Below are positions 18,953 to 26,351 of a stretch of DNA of 64,000 bases, piece after piece (within the stretch, counting starts at the first letter, position 1; each line of letters starts with the position of its first letter). The translations under genes and the position numbers were made by a program. This DNA comes from Nocardioides albertanoniae (lineage in GTDB: Bacteria > Actinomycetota > Actinomycetes > Propionibacteriales > Nocardioidaceae). The stretch covers positions 1,222,501-1,286,500 of the forward strand of contig NZ_VFOV01000001.1 in assembly GCF_006716315.1 (NCBI RefSeq). The letters are read 5' to 3'. The notes below the pieces were generated by a model. That model was not told where the DNA came from and made no database searches. It saw only the letters and a list, made by a program, of their open reading frames with translations.

Positions 18953-19897
18953 TTGTCAGGCACCTGGGGGTTGCGTCGTCGACGCAACCCCGTCGATGCG
19001 CAGCATCCAGAACGCGCCGGTGAGCTCAGTGGTGAGCCACCGCAGATCGCCGTGCTCACCATCACTCGCGACGAGGGCGACATGCTCGCGCGCTGGGTCG
19101 ACCACTACGCCGCCCAGGTGGGCCACGACAACCTGCTCGTCTTCGACGACGGCTCCAGCGACGGCTCCACCGACGGCCTCCCCATCTCGGTGCAGCACCT
19201 GCCGGGTTTCCGGAAGGGCAACTTCGAGGCCGGCCGGATGAGCCTGGCCAGCGGCGTCGCGCGCGGCCTGCTGGGGGTCTACGACTGGGTGATCTTCACC
19301 GACGTCGACGAGTTCTTGATCCCCGACCCGGCGATCTACGCCGGTCTGCCCGACTACCTGGCGCGTCGCAGCGAGGACGTGCTCGCTCCGTACGCGCTCA
19401 ACGTCGTCCACCACACCGCGGTCGAAGGGCCCCTGGTCGCCGGCGAGCCGATCCTCGGCCAGCGGGCCTACGCGAAGTTCGCGCCGCTGATGTGCAAGCC
19501 GTCGATCAAGCGGGTGCCGGCGCCGTGGACGTGCGCCTCCCACGGGATCAAGGCCGCCTATCGGCCCGACCCGAGCCTGTTCATGGTCCACATGAAGTTC
19601 GCCGATCTCGACCTCCTCCAGCGGCAGGCCGACCTGCGCAACGAGCTGGCCAGGACGGTCGGGCGTGGCCGGGGCAGCTCGTGGGGACGCTCGGGCGACG
19701 ACCTGGGCACGCTGCTGACCCGGCAGACCCGATCGGTCGGCGCCGACGTGCCGGTCTTCGACCCGGCGGCGATCGTGCCCACCGGCCTGGTCCGCGAGGA
19801 GGACGGCGTGCATCGTGCGGTCGGCAAGGGCCACATCGACAACCTGCAGCGCCAGCCGCTCGTACGCATCCCCGAGCGTCTTCACGGCCTGGTGTGA
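18953..19897 (+). CDS. Family 2/92-like glycosyltransferase
   Basis: A 314-residue GT-A-type glycosyltransferase. After a short basic N-terminus (WGLRRRRNP) come IAVLTITRDEGDMLARWVDHY (about 29-49), LVFDDGSSDGSTDGL and the metal-binding DxD-type motif FTDVDEFLIPDP (about 115-126). CASHGIKAAYRP and a C-terminal His-rich segment follow. No membrane anchor is seen. TTG start with GGGGGA upstream. It probably modifies a surface glycan together with the upstream sulfotransferase-like enzyme; donor and acceptor are unknown. Confidence 0.78.
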   Translation: MSGTWGLRRRRNPVDAQHPERAGELSGEPPQIAVLTITRDEGDMLARWVDHYAAQVGHDNLLVFDDGSSDGSTDGLPISVQHLPGFRKGNFEAGRMSLASGVARGLLGVYDWVIFTDVDEFLIPDPAIYAGLPDYLARRSEDVLAPYALNVVHHTAVEGPLVAGEPILGQRAYAKFAPLMCKPSIKRVPAPWTCASHGIKAAYRPDPSLFMVHMKFADLDLLQRQADLRNELARTVGRGRGSSWGRSGDDLGTLLTRQTRSVGADVPVFDPAAIVPTGLVREEDGVHRAVGKGHIDNLQRQPLVRIPERLHGLV

Positions 19898-19951
19898 CCC
19901 CGTCGTCCACGTGCGTGGGACGGACGTAGGCTGAGCATCGGCGGTGGGCTA

Positions 19952-19970
19952 GGTTACTGCTCGGTAATCC
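19952..19970. promoter_or_regulatory. Operator-like inverted repeat before the MaoC/SDR operon
   Basis: GGTTAC-TGCTCG-GTAATCC, inside a larger imperfect repeat CTAGG...CCTAG (19949-19973), 43 bp upstream of the MaoC ATG. Nearly the same sequence as the site at 16101-16118. Confidence 0.6.
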
Positions 19971-20012
19971 TAGGACAGCAACACCGTCAGACTCACCGAC
20001 GAGAGGCCGCAG

Positions 20013-21047
20013 ATGAGCAAGACCAACCCCGGTAACTTCTTCGAAGACTTCCAGGTCGGACAGGTCATCGAGCATGCGACGCCCCGCACGGTGACCGATG
20101 GCGACCGGGCTGCCTACGGCTCGATCTACCCGACCCGCTTCGCAGTGCCCTCGAGCGCCGTCTTCGCGGCGTCCGTCGGGCTCGAGCGGCACCCGGTCGA
20201 GGAGCTGATCGGCTTCCACATCGCCTTCGGCAAGACCGTGCCGGACGTGTCGCTGAACGCCGTGGCCAACCTCGGCTACGCCGAGTGCCGCTTCCACCAG
20301 CCGGTGGTGCCGGGCGACACGCTCTCGACCAAGTCGGAGGTCATCGGCCTCAAGCAGAACTCCAACGGCAAGTCGGGTGTCGTCTACGTGCGCTCGACCG
20401 CCACCAACCAGCGGGGCGAGGTCGCGATCGAGTGGGCGCGCTGGGTGATGGTGCACAAGCGCGACCAGGACGCCGCGGCCCCCGAGGCCGTCGTGCCCGA
20501 GCTGGCCAAGGCGGTCGACGCCGAGGACCTGATCGTGCCGAAGGGCCTGAACTTCTCGGCGTACGACTTCACCGCCGCCGGCGAGCCGCACCGTCTGGCC
20601 GACTACGAGGTCGGCGAGAAGATCGACCACGTCGACGGGGTCACCCTGACCGACTCCGAGCACCAGCAGGCCACCCGGCTGTGGCAGAACACCGCGAAGG
20701 TCCACTTCAACTCCGAGGTGCGGCCCGACGGGCGCAACCTCGTCTACGGCGGCCACATCATCTCCCTGGCGCGAGCGCTCTCGTTCAACGGCCTCGCCAA
20801 CGCCCAGCTCATCGCCGCGATCAACGGTGGCGCGCACACCGCGCCGGCCCACGCCGGTGACACCGTCTACGCCTGGTCCGAGGTGCTCGACCGGGTCGAG
20901 GACGTCGCCCCGGGCGTCGGCGCGCTGCGCCTGCGGCTGGTGGCCACCAAGGGCCGCGACGAGTCGATGACCCTGCGCGGCGACGACGGGAAGTACGCCC
21001 CCGGCGTGCTGCTCGACCTCGACTACTGGGCCCTCATCCCAGCCTGA
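20013..21047 (+). CDS. MaoC-like double-hotdog dehydratase (mesaconyl-CoA hydratase-like)
   Basis: A 344-residue protein with two MaoC-type hotdog halves (about residues 5-160 and 180-344). The first contains FFEDFQVGQVIEHATPRTVT and AECRFHQPVVPGDTL; the second contains YEVGEKIDHVDGVTLTDSEH and VYGGHIISLARALSFNGL. Length and two-domain layout match mesaconyl-CoA hydratases (beta-methylmalyl-CoA dehydratases), but related enoyl-CoA hydratases cannot be excluded. It is followed by an SDR gene after 23 bp with the same presumed operator, consistent with acyl-CoA metabolism. Confidence 0.75.
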   Translation: MSKTNPGNFFEDFQVGQVIEHATPRTVTDGDRAAYGSIYPTRFAVPSSAVFAASVGLERHPVEELIGFHIAFGKTVPDVSLNAVANLGYAECRFHQPVVPGDTLSTKSEVIGLKQNSNGKSGVVYVRSTATNQRGEVAIEWARWVMVHKRDQDAAAPEAVVPELAKAVDAEDLIVPKGLNFSAYDFTAAGEPHRLADYEVGEKIDHVDGVTLTDSEHQQATRLWQNTAKVHFNSEVRPDGRNLVYGGHIISLARALSFNGLANAQLIAAINGGAHTAPAHAGDTVYAWSEVLDRVEDVAPGVGALRLRLVATKGRDESMTLRGDDGKYAPGVLLDLDYWALIPA

Positions 21048-21070
21048 ACACCGACGAAGGACGCACTCAG

Positions 21071-21889
21071 ATGACCAACCACACCGTCTCGAGCTCCGCT
21101 TCGACCAAGAAAGCAATCTTCGTCTCCGGCTCCGCCCAGGGCATCGGCAAGGCCATCGCCGAGAAGTTCGCGGCCGAGGGCTGGTTCGTCGGCATCTACG
21201 ACATCGATGCCGAGCTCGCCAGGCAGGTCGCCGCCAGCCTCGGCGAGGCCACCGCCGTCGGCGGAGCGGTCGACGTCACCGACCCTGCCTCGTGGAAGGC
21301 GGCGCTGGAGGAGTTCGCCACCGCAGCCGGAGGCCGCCTCGACCTGCTGATCAACAACGCGGGGATCCTGCGCGCCGGACGTCTCGCCGACGTCGACCTG
21401 GCCAAGCACCACCAGACCATCGAGATCAACGTCAACGGCGTGATCAACGGCTGCCACACGGCCTACCCCTACCTGCGCGCCACCCCGGGCTCCGGGGTGA
21501 TCAACGTGTGCAGCGCGAGCGCGATCTACGGGCAGCCCGAGATCGCCTCCTACAGCGCATCGAAGTACGCCGTGCGCGGCCTCACCGAGGCGCTGGAGCT
21601 GGAGTGGCGCAAGGAGGGCATCCGGGTGCAGGCGGTCTGGCCGCTGTGGGTGAAGACCGCGATGCTCGACGACAACGTCGCCTCGTCCCACGGCACGCTC
21701 GGCGTACGCCTCACCGTCGACGACGTCGCCGACCAGGTCTGGGAGATGGCCCAGCCGCGCACGGGGCTGCTCCGGCTGCCGAAGGTGCACACCGCGGTCG
21801 GGTTCCCGGCCAAGGCACTCTCCGTCGCCGCCGACCTCGCGCCCAACGTGCTCTCCCGCGAGGTCAACAGGCTCATCACCCGGGCGTGA
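21071..21889 (+). CDS. SDR family oxidoreductase
   Basis: A 272-residue classical short-chain dehydrogenase: nucleotide-binding GSAQGIGKAIAEKF (about 18-31), NNAGILRAG (about 95), catalytic Ser in VCSASAIYG (about 145) and YSASKYAVRG (about 158). Asp in YDIDAEL after beta-2 favours NAD(H). The C-terminal extension (TAVGFPAKALSVAADLAPN) is of the type seen in fatty-acyl or 3-hydroxyacyl dehydrogenases. It is the second gene of the operon with the MaoC dehydratase, so a 3-hydroxyacyl-CoA or alcohol dehydrogenase step is plausible. Confidence 0.88.
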   Translation: MTNHTVSSSASTKKAIFVSGSAQGIGKAIAEKFAAEGWFVGIYDIDAELARQVAASLGEATAVGGAVDVTDPASWKAALEEFATAAGGRLDLLINNAGILRAGRLADVDLAKHHQTIEINVNGVINGCHTAYPYLRATPGSGVINVCSASAIYGQPEIASYSASKYAVRGLTEALELEWRKEGIRVQAVWPLWVKTAMLDDNVASSHGTLGVRLTVDDVADQVWEMAQPRTGLLRLPKVHTAVGFPAKALSVAADLAPNVLSREVNRLITRA

Positions 21890-21925
21890 CCCGGCGGCCG
21901 GCCCGCGGGCTGGTTTGATGGGGGC

Positions 21926-22480
21926 ATGGCCCTCTACCTCGTCAGGCACGGCACCACCGAGTGGTCCCGCAACGGCCGACACACCTCACGCACCGACCTC
22001 CCCCTCCTGAGCGAGGGGGAGGCGGACGCGAAGGCGCTGGCGCCGCGGCTGGCCGAGCAGAGGTACGCCGCGGTGCTGACCTCGCCGCGACAGCGGGCGC
22101 GGCGTACGGCTGAGCTCGCGGGCTTCCCCGACGCCGTCGTCACCGACGACCTGGTCGAGTGGGACTACGGCGACTACGAGGGCATCACCACCGAGGAGAT
22201 CCAGCGCAGCGACCCGGGCTGGAGCCTGTGGACGGCGCCGACGCCCGGAGGAGAGTCCGCCGACGCCGTGCAGGAGCGGCTCGGTCGCGTCGTCGACGCT
22301 GCCCGGACGCGTGCGGGCGACACGCTCGTCTTCTCCCACGGGCACGCGCTGTGCGCCCTGGCCGCGGTGTGGCTCGGCCTCCCCGTCAGCGAGGGGCGAC
22401 TCTTCAGGCTCGACACCGCGACGGTCTCGATGCTCGACGCCCACCACGAGCAGCCGGTGATCAAGCGCTGGAACGGGTAG
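21926..22480 (+). CDS. Histidine phosphatase family protein
   Basis: A 184-residue phosphoglycerate-mutase-like phosphatase. The catalytic RHG motif is in LVRHGTTEWSRNGRHTSRTD (residues 5-24). A second conserved block EWDYGDYEGITTEEI (about 73-87) and the second catalytic His in VFSHGHALCALA (about 134-145) are present. Broad-specificity phosphatase is the safest call. ATG with GGGGG upstream; TTTGAT at 21914-21919 lies 6 nt before the ATG, so it may be leaderless. Followed closely by the DUF6758-type gene. Confidence 0.87.
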   Translation: MALYLVRHGTTEWSRNGRHTSRTDLPLLSEGEADAKALAPRLAEQRYAAVLTSPRQRARRTAELAGFPDAVVTDDLVEWDYGDYEGITTEEIQRSDPGWSLWTAPTPGGESADAVQERLGRVVDAARTRAGDTLVFSHGHALCALAAVWLGLPVSEGRLFRLDTATVSMLDAHHEQPVIKRWNG

Positions 22481-22540
22481 CGACCCGCCTGACCTGGGCA
22501 GATGCTTGACCGGACCGGCGTGAGGAGTCACCGTTGTGGG

Positions 22541-23191
22541 GTGGCTCTCGCGGTCGGCTGTCCACGCTGCGCGACGCCGGTGGCCAGCGTCGGTGCCGGT
22601 GGCAGCCACTCGTGCCCCGAGCACGGCGTGGTCACGCCGGTGTGGCGCACCGACACGGCCTCCTATGCCGACCTGGTCGAGATCCTCGAGCTGGCCGGCG
22701 ACGTGCCGACCTTCCTGCCCTGGCCGATCGGGTCGGGCTGGACGATCGCCGACCTCGCCGTCGTGGGCGATGCGACCAAGGGGGCGGCGACGCTGCTGAC
22801 CCTGAGCGGCACGACCCCCGACGACGGCCAGGTCGAGATGACCGTGGTGACCGAGGAGGCCGGTGTCGGGCTGGGGGCTCGGTGCGCGCGCACCGCGGGC
22901 CCCGATCCCGGCGTCGACGCGTGCACCGGACCGCCCACGACGAAGGTGCGCGCGGCCGGGCAGCAGGTGCCGCTGTGGCCGATCACCCAATGGACGAACG
23001 GGGCCGAGGAGTGGGAGCGGTCGGTCGTGGTCGGCGAGGCCGACGGCCGCTGGCTGTGGATGGTCTTCCGTCCGGCCACGGCGATGCTGATGCTCCAGGA
23101 CGGCTGGCACCTGCGCGAGGTCGGCGAGCTCGGCATGCAGATGGTCGAGCTGCCCTTCGGCGGGCCTCGCGGATCCTGGTGGGACCACTAG
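22541..23191 (+). CDS. DUF6758-type protein with N-terminal zinc ribbon
   Basis: A 216-residue protein resembling the actinobacterial DUF6758 family of unknown function. An N-terminal zinc-ribbon-like CPRC ... CPEH (about residues 7-29) is followed by a beta-rich domain (FLPWPIGSGWTIADLAVVGD, GLGARCARTAGPDPG, WERSVVVGEADGRWLWMVFRPA). GTG at 22541 is preferred because the zinc ribbon begins right after it; an ATG at 22502 would add 13 unconserved-looking residues. Between a histidine phosphatase and a PHP-domain gene. Function not predictable. Confidence 0.7.
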   Translation: MALAVGCPRCATPVASVGAGGSHSCPEHGVVTPVWRTDTASYADLVEILELAGDVPTFLPWPIGSGWTIADLAVVGDATKGAATLLTLSGTTPDDGQVEMTVVTEEAGVGLGARCARTAGPDPGVDACTGPPTTKVRAAGQQVPLWPITQWTNGAEEWERSVVVGEADGRWLWMVFRPATAMLMLQDGWHLREVGELGMQMVELPFGGPRGSWWDH

Positions 23192-23231
23192 CTCTCGCAC
23201 CGCGAGGGAACACAACCACTAGGATGTGCGG

Positions 23232-24107
23232 GTGCGCATCGACCTCCACACTCACTCGCGGGTGAGCGACGGGACCGATTCGCCCACCGAGCTGATGCAG
23301 GCCGCGAAGGCCGCCGGGCTCGACGTCGTCGCGATCACCGACCACGACACCGCCGACAGCTGGGACGAGGCGGCTGCTGCCGCCGCCGAGGTCGGCATCG
23401 AGCTGGTGCGCGGCATGGAGATCAGCACGATCCACGCCTACCACGGCGTGCATCTGCTGGCCTACCTGCCCGATCGCACCTATCCGCCGCTGGTCGACGA
23501 GCTCGAGCGGGTGCTCGAGGGGCGCGACGGACGGCTGCCGCTGATGCTCGACCGACTGGCCGGCCTCGGCATCGAGATCTCCCTCGAAGACGTCGAGGCG
23601 GTCTCCGGCGATGCCGCTGCCTCGGGCCGCCCGCACCTGGCCGACGCCCTCGTCGCCAAGGGGTATGTGCGCAGTCGTGACGAGGCCTTCAACCGCTATC
23701 TGGGGGCCGGCAGACCGGCGTACATCAACCGCTACGCCGCCCCGCTGGAGCCGATGATCCGTACGATCGCGGCCGCCGGTGGAGTCACCGTGATCGCCCA
23801 CCCGTGGGGCCGGTCGACGCGCCAGCAGCCCGACGAGGCCGCCATCTCCGCGCTGGTCGATGCGGGCCTGTCCGGGCTGGAGATCGACCACCAGGATCAC
23901 AGCCCCGAAGTGCGCGACAAGCTGCGGGTGATCGCCCGTGACCTCGACCTCGTGGTGACCGGATCCAGCGATTACCACGGCACCGGCAAGGTGGGTCACG
24001 ATCTGGGTGTGAACACCACTGCACCAGCCGAGTATGCGCGGCTCCTGGAGCGAGCCGCCGCGGCCTCGGCGGCCTCCGGACGAACCACCCCGGAGGTCGT
24101 ACGTTGA
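23232..24107 (+). CDS. PHP domain metal-dependent phosphoesterase
   Basis: A 291-residue PHP-family hydrolase of the TrpH/YciV type (3',5'-nucleotide phosphatase or 5'-3' exonuclease on short RNA/DNA). Metal ligands appear in order: DLHTHSRVSDGT (residues 4-15), ITDHDTA (about 35), the Glu in RGMEIST, HLLAYL, IAHPWG and the terminal TGSSDYHG. GTG at 23232 is chosen because TAGGAT at 23220-23225 precedes it by 6 nt (leaderless); a GTG at 23226 is alternative. Its last codons overlap the marC-like start by 4 bp. Confidence 0.85.
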   Translation: MRIDLHTHSRVSDGTDSPTELMQAAKAAGLDVVAITDHDTADSWDEAAAAAAEVGIELVRGMEISTIHAYHGVHLLAYLPDRTYPPLVDELERVLEGRDGRLPLMLDRLAGLGIEISLEDVEAVSGDAAASGRPHLADALVAKGYVRSRDEAFNRYLGAGRPAYINRYAAPLEPMIRTIAAAGGVTVIAHPWGRSTRQQPDEAAISALVDAGLSGLEIDHQDHSPEVRDKLRVIARDLDLVVTGSSDYHGTGKVGHDLGVNTTAPAEYARLLERAAAASAASGRTTPEVVR

Positions 24108-24709
24108 CCGAGATCTTCGTCTCCACGTTCGTGACGCTCTTCGTGATCATGGACCCGGTCGGCACGATCCCGGTCTTCCTCTCGCTGACCGCCGGCCAGT
24201 CACCGGCCAAGCAGCGCCGCGCCGCGATCTTGGCGGTCGCGGTCTCGTTCCTGGTGATCACGATCTTCGCGCTCTTCGGCCAGGCGATCCTGCACTTCCT
24301 GCACATCTCCCTCGAAGCGCTGCAGTGCGCGGGCGGGCTGCTCCTGCTGCTGGTCGCCCTCGAGCTGCTCACCGACAACTTCGACGACCCGGTCGCCGCC
24401 GCCGGAGCCAACGTGGCGATGGTGCCGCTCGGCACCCCGCTCCTGGCAGGCCCGGGCGCGATCGTCGCGACGATGGTCTTCGTCCAGGACGTCGACTCGA
24501 TCGGGACGGGGTTCGGGCTCGGTCTCGGCCTGGTCGTCGTGCACCTCACCCTCCTGCTCGCGATGATCTTCTCCATCCCGATCCTCAAGGTGCTCAAGGA
24601 GTCCGGCGTGCTCCTCATCACCCGCATCGCCGGTCTGCTGCTCTCCGCGATCGCCGTCCAGATGGTCGCCGACGCCGTGACCACCTTCATCGCCAACGCC
24701 AACGGCTGA
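24104..24709 (+). CDS. MarC family integral membrane protein
   Basis: A 201-residue inner-membrane protein of the MarC/NAAT family with six hydrophobic segments, starting IFVSTFVTLFVIMDPVGTIPVF (family signature with DPVG) and including a second repeat-like motif ANVAMVPLGTPLLAGPGAI. MarC was once linked to multidrug resistance, but that link is weak; some relatives transport neutral amino acids. TTG start overlapping the PHP gene stop by 4 bp (TTGA), so co-translated. A strong bidirectional terminator follows. Confidence 0.87.
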   Translation: MTEIFVSTFVTLFVIMDPVGTIPVFLSLTAGQSPAKQRRAAILAVAVSFLVITIFALFGQAILHFLHISLEALQCAGGLLLLLVALELLTDNFDDPVAAAGANVAMVPLGTPLLAGPGAIVATMVFVQDVDSIGTGFGLGLGLVVVHLTLLLAMIFSIPILKVLKESGVLLITRIAGLLLSAIAVQMVADAVTTFIANANG

Positions 24710-24714
24710 GGTTC

Positions 24715-24760
24715 GAGGTAGTCCCAGAGGGTGATGGGCCGGAACGTCTGGGACTACCTC
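24715..24760. terminator. Bidirectional terminator between convergent marC-like and SDR genes
   Basis: Perfect 14-bp stem (24715-24728 with 24747-24760) and 18-nt loop, filling the 55-bp gap between two convergent stop codons. Confidence 0.8.
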
Positions 24761-24764
24761 CGAG

Positions 24765-25529
24765 CTACTTGCGGCCGAGGCTCTGGAACTTCTGGAGCAC
24801 CCCGCTCGGCACGACCCGGGCGAGGGTGGCGAGGGTCTTGTAGCGCTTGCTGGGGATCGAGAAGGTCTTGTTGTCGTCGTAGTCGTCGAGGGCCTCGCGG
24901 ACAAGGTCGTCGACGTTGAGCCACATCCAGGCGGGTGCGGAGTCGTGGCCGGAGCCGAGGCGCTGGTGGAACTCGGTCTTGGTGAACCCCGGGAGCAGGG
25001 CCATCACCTTGATGCCGTTGCCGGCGTACTCGTTGTGGGCCCACTCGGTGAAGGAGTTGATCCAGGCCTTCGCGGCCGAGTAGGTGCCGCGGGGGAGGTA
25101 GGAGGCGACGGAGCCCACGTTGATGATGCCGCCGTGGCCACGGGCGACCTGGGCGCCCAGAGCAGCGTGGGAGAGGCGCAGCGGGGCCGTGATGAGCACC
25201 TCGGCCATCGCGGTCTCCTCGTCGGTGGTGTTGTCGAGGAAGTGGTTCTTGAGACCGTGGCCGGCGTTGTTGACCAGCAGGTCGACCGGACGGTCGGCGT
25301 CGGCGAGACGGGCCTCGACCACCCGCTGGCCGTCGCGGTCGCCCAGGTCGGCGCGGAGCGTCTCGACGGTGATGCCGTGAGCAGCGGTGAGGTCCTTGGA
25401 GACGCCGTCGAGTCGGGCCTCGTCACGTGCGACGAGGATCAGGTCGTGGCCGCGGGAAGCGAGCTGCTGGGCGAAGGCGAGTCCGATTCCGGCGGTGGCG
25501 CCTGTGATCAGCGCGGTGGGGTTCGACAT
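24765..25529 (-). CDS. SDR family NAD(P)-dependent oxidoreductase
   Basis: A 254-residue classical SDR: TALITGATAGIGLAFAQQLA (residues 5-24), VNNAGHGL (about 85), catalytic Ser/Tyr region INVGSVASYLPRGTYSAAKAWINSF (Tyr-x-x-x-Lys present). Arg in VARDEARLD after beta-2 suggests NADP(H). The C-terminus (NKTFSIPSKRYKTLATLARVVP) is typical of DltE/YqjQ-like SDRs. Start at ATG 25529 (MSNPTALITG); an in-frame ATG six codons upstream is possible. Substrate unknown. Convergent with the marC-like gene. Confidence 0.86.
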   Translation of the reverse strand: MSNPTALITGATAGIGLAFAQQLASRGHDLILVARDEARLDGVSKDLTAAHGITVETLRADLGDRDGQRVVEARLADADRPVDLLVNNAGHGLKNHFLDNTTDEETAMAEVLITAPLRLSHAALGAQVARGHGGIINVGSVASYLPRGTYSAAKAWINSFTEWAHNEYAGNGIKVMALLPGFTKTEFHQRLGSGHDSAPAWMWLNVDDLVREALDDYDDNKTFSIPSKRYKTLATLARVVPSGVLQKFQSLGRK

Positions 25530-25652
25530 GCGGCCAAGTTCTACCATGTCCGTCCGGTGGGCCTGTCGTGTGACAGTTGACTTGCGGTCGTACGGGTAGA
25601 TGATGGTGCTCGTGGACAACGCTTGCCGGCGTCTCCGGCGCATGACGCAGAG

Positions 25653-26327
25653 GTGAGCCGCTCAGGGCGGCACCGGGTCGGCCGGTCCCCTCGTAAGGGA
25701 CGGGCCAAGTCGGTCATTGCCGCGGCCATGCTGACCTCCGCCGGGATCTACGGCGGCGTCGAGATCCTCGCCGACCCTCGCGCGACCGGCGAGCCGGTCA
25801 CCGGGGCCGCGGGCGCGCGCATCGATCCGGACGTGACCTTCCGCGACCCGATCTCGCCGATCGACGCCCAGCGCGAGGCCGACCTGTCCCGTCGGCTCGC
25901 CGAGCGGCGGATCACCTTGGAGAAGGCGCTTCCCGAGCGCTCCGGAGACGGTCGACGGGCGGTCTTCTCGATCAGCCGCCAGCGTGTCTGGATCGTGTCG
26001 GAGAAGGATCGGGTGCGGCGTACGTATCCAGTCTCCGGCAGCGTCTACGACAACCTGAAGCCCGGGAGGTACAAGGTCTTCTCCCGCTCCGAGCACGCCA
26101 GGGGCATCGACGACTCGGGCACGATGCGATGGTTCGTACGCTTCACGAAGGGCCCCAACGCCGCGATCGGGTTCCACAACATCCCGGTCGACAAGGGCAA
26201 GCGCGTGCAGACCCGGGGCCAGCTCGGCACGCCGCTCTCGCACGGCTGCGTGCGGCAGGCCGAACCCGACGCGAAGGCCATGTGGCGCTTCGCGTCGGTC
26301 GGCACGCGAGTGGTCGTGACGCGCTAG
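25653..26327 (+). CDS. L,D-transpeptidase (YkuD domain)
   Basis: A 224-residue exported enzyme. After a basic N-terminus a hydrophobic stretch (SVIAAAMLTSAGIYGGVEIL, about 20-39) serves as signal or membrane anchor. The YkuD domain (about 105-224) contains SRQRVWIVSEKDRVRRTYPVS, GFHNIPVD and the catalytic SHGCVRQ (Cys about 200). It should form 3-3 crosslinks in peptidoglycan or attach proteins to it. GTG 25653 is the assumed start; TTG 25623 is alternative. It stands alone between divergent SDR and convergent helicase genes. Confidence 0.83.
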   Translation: MSRSGRHRVGRSPRKGRAKSVIAAAMLTSAGIYGGVEILADPRATGEPVTGAAGARIDPDVTFRDPISPIDAQREADLSRRLAERRITLEKALPERSGDGRRAVFSISRQRVWIVSEKDRVRRTYPVSGSVYDNLKPGRYKVFSRSEHARGIDDSGTMRWFVRFTKGPNAAIGFHNIPVDKGKRVQTRGQLGTPLSHGCVRQAEPDAKAMWRFASVGTRVVVTR

Positions 26328-26351
26328 GGCGCCGGCGACTCGGTGAGCCGG

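Noticed and set aside
16021-19083. 1020-codon antisense ORF across the acyl-CoA dehydrogenase, terminators and sulfotransferase
   Set aside because: It crosses two strong terminators and three recognised sense genes; composition is antisense-like.
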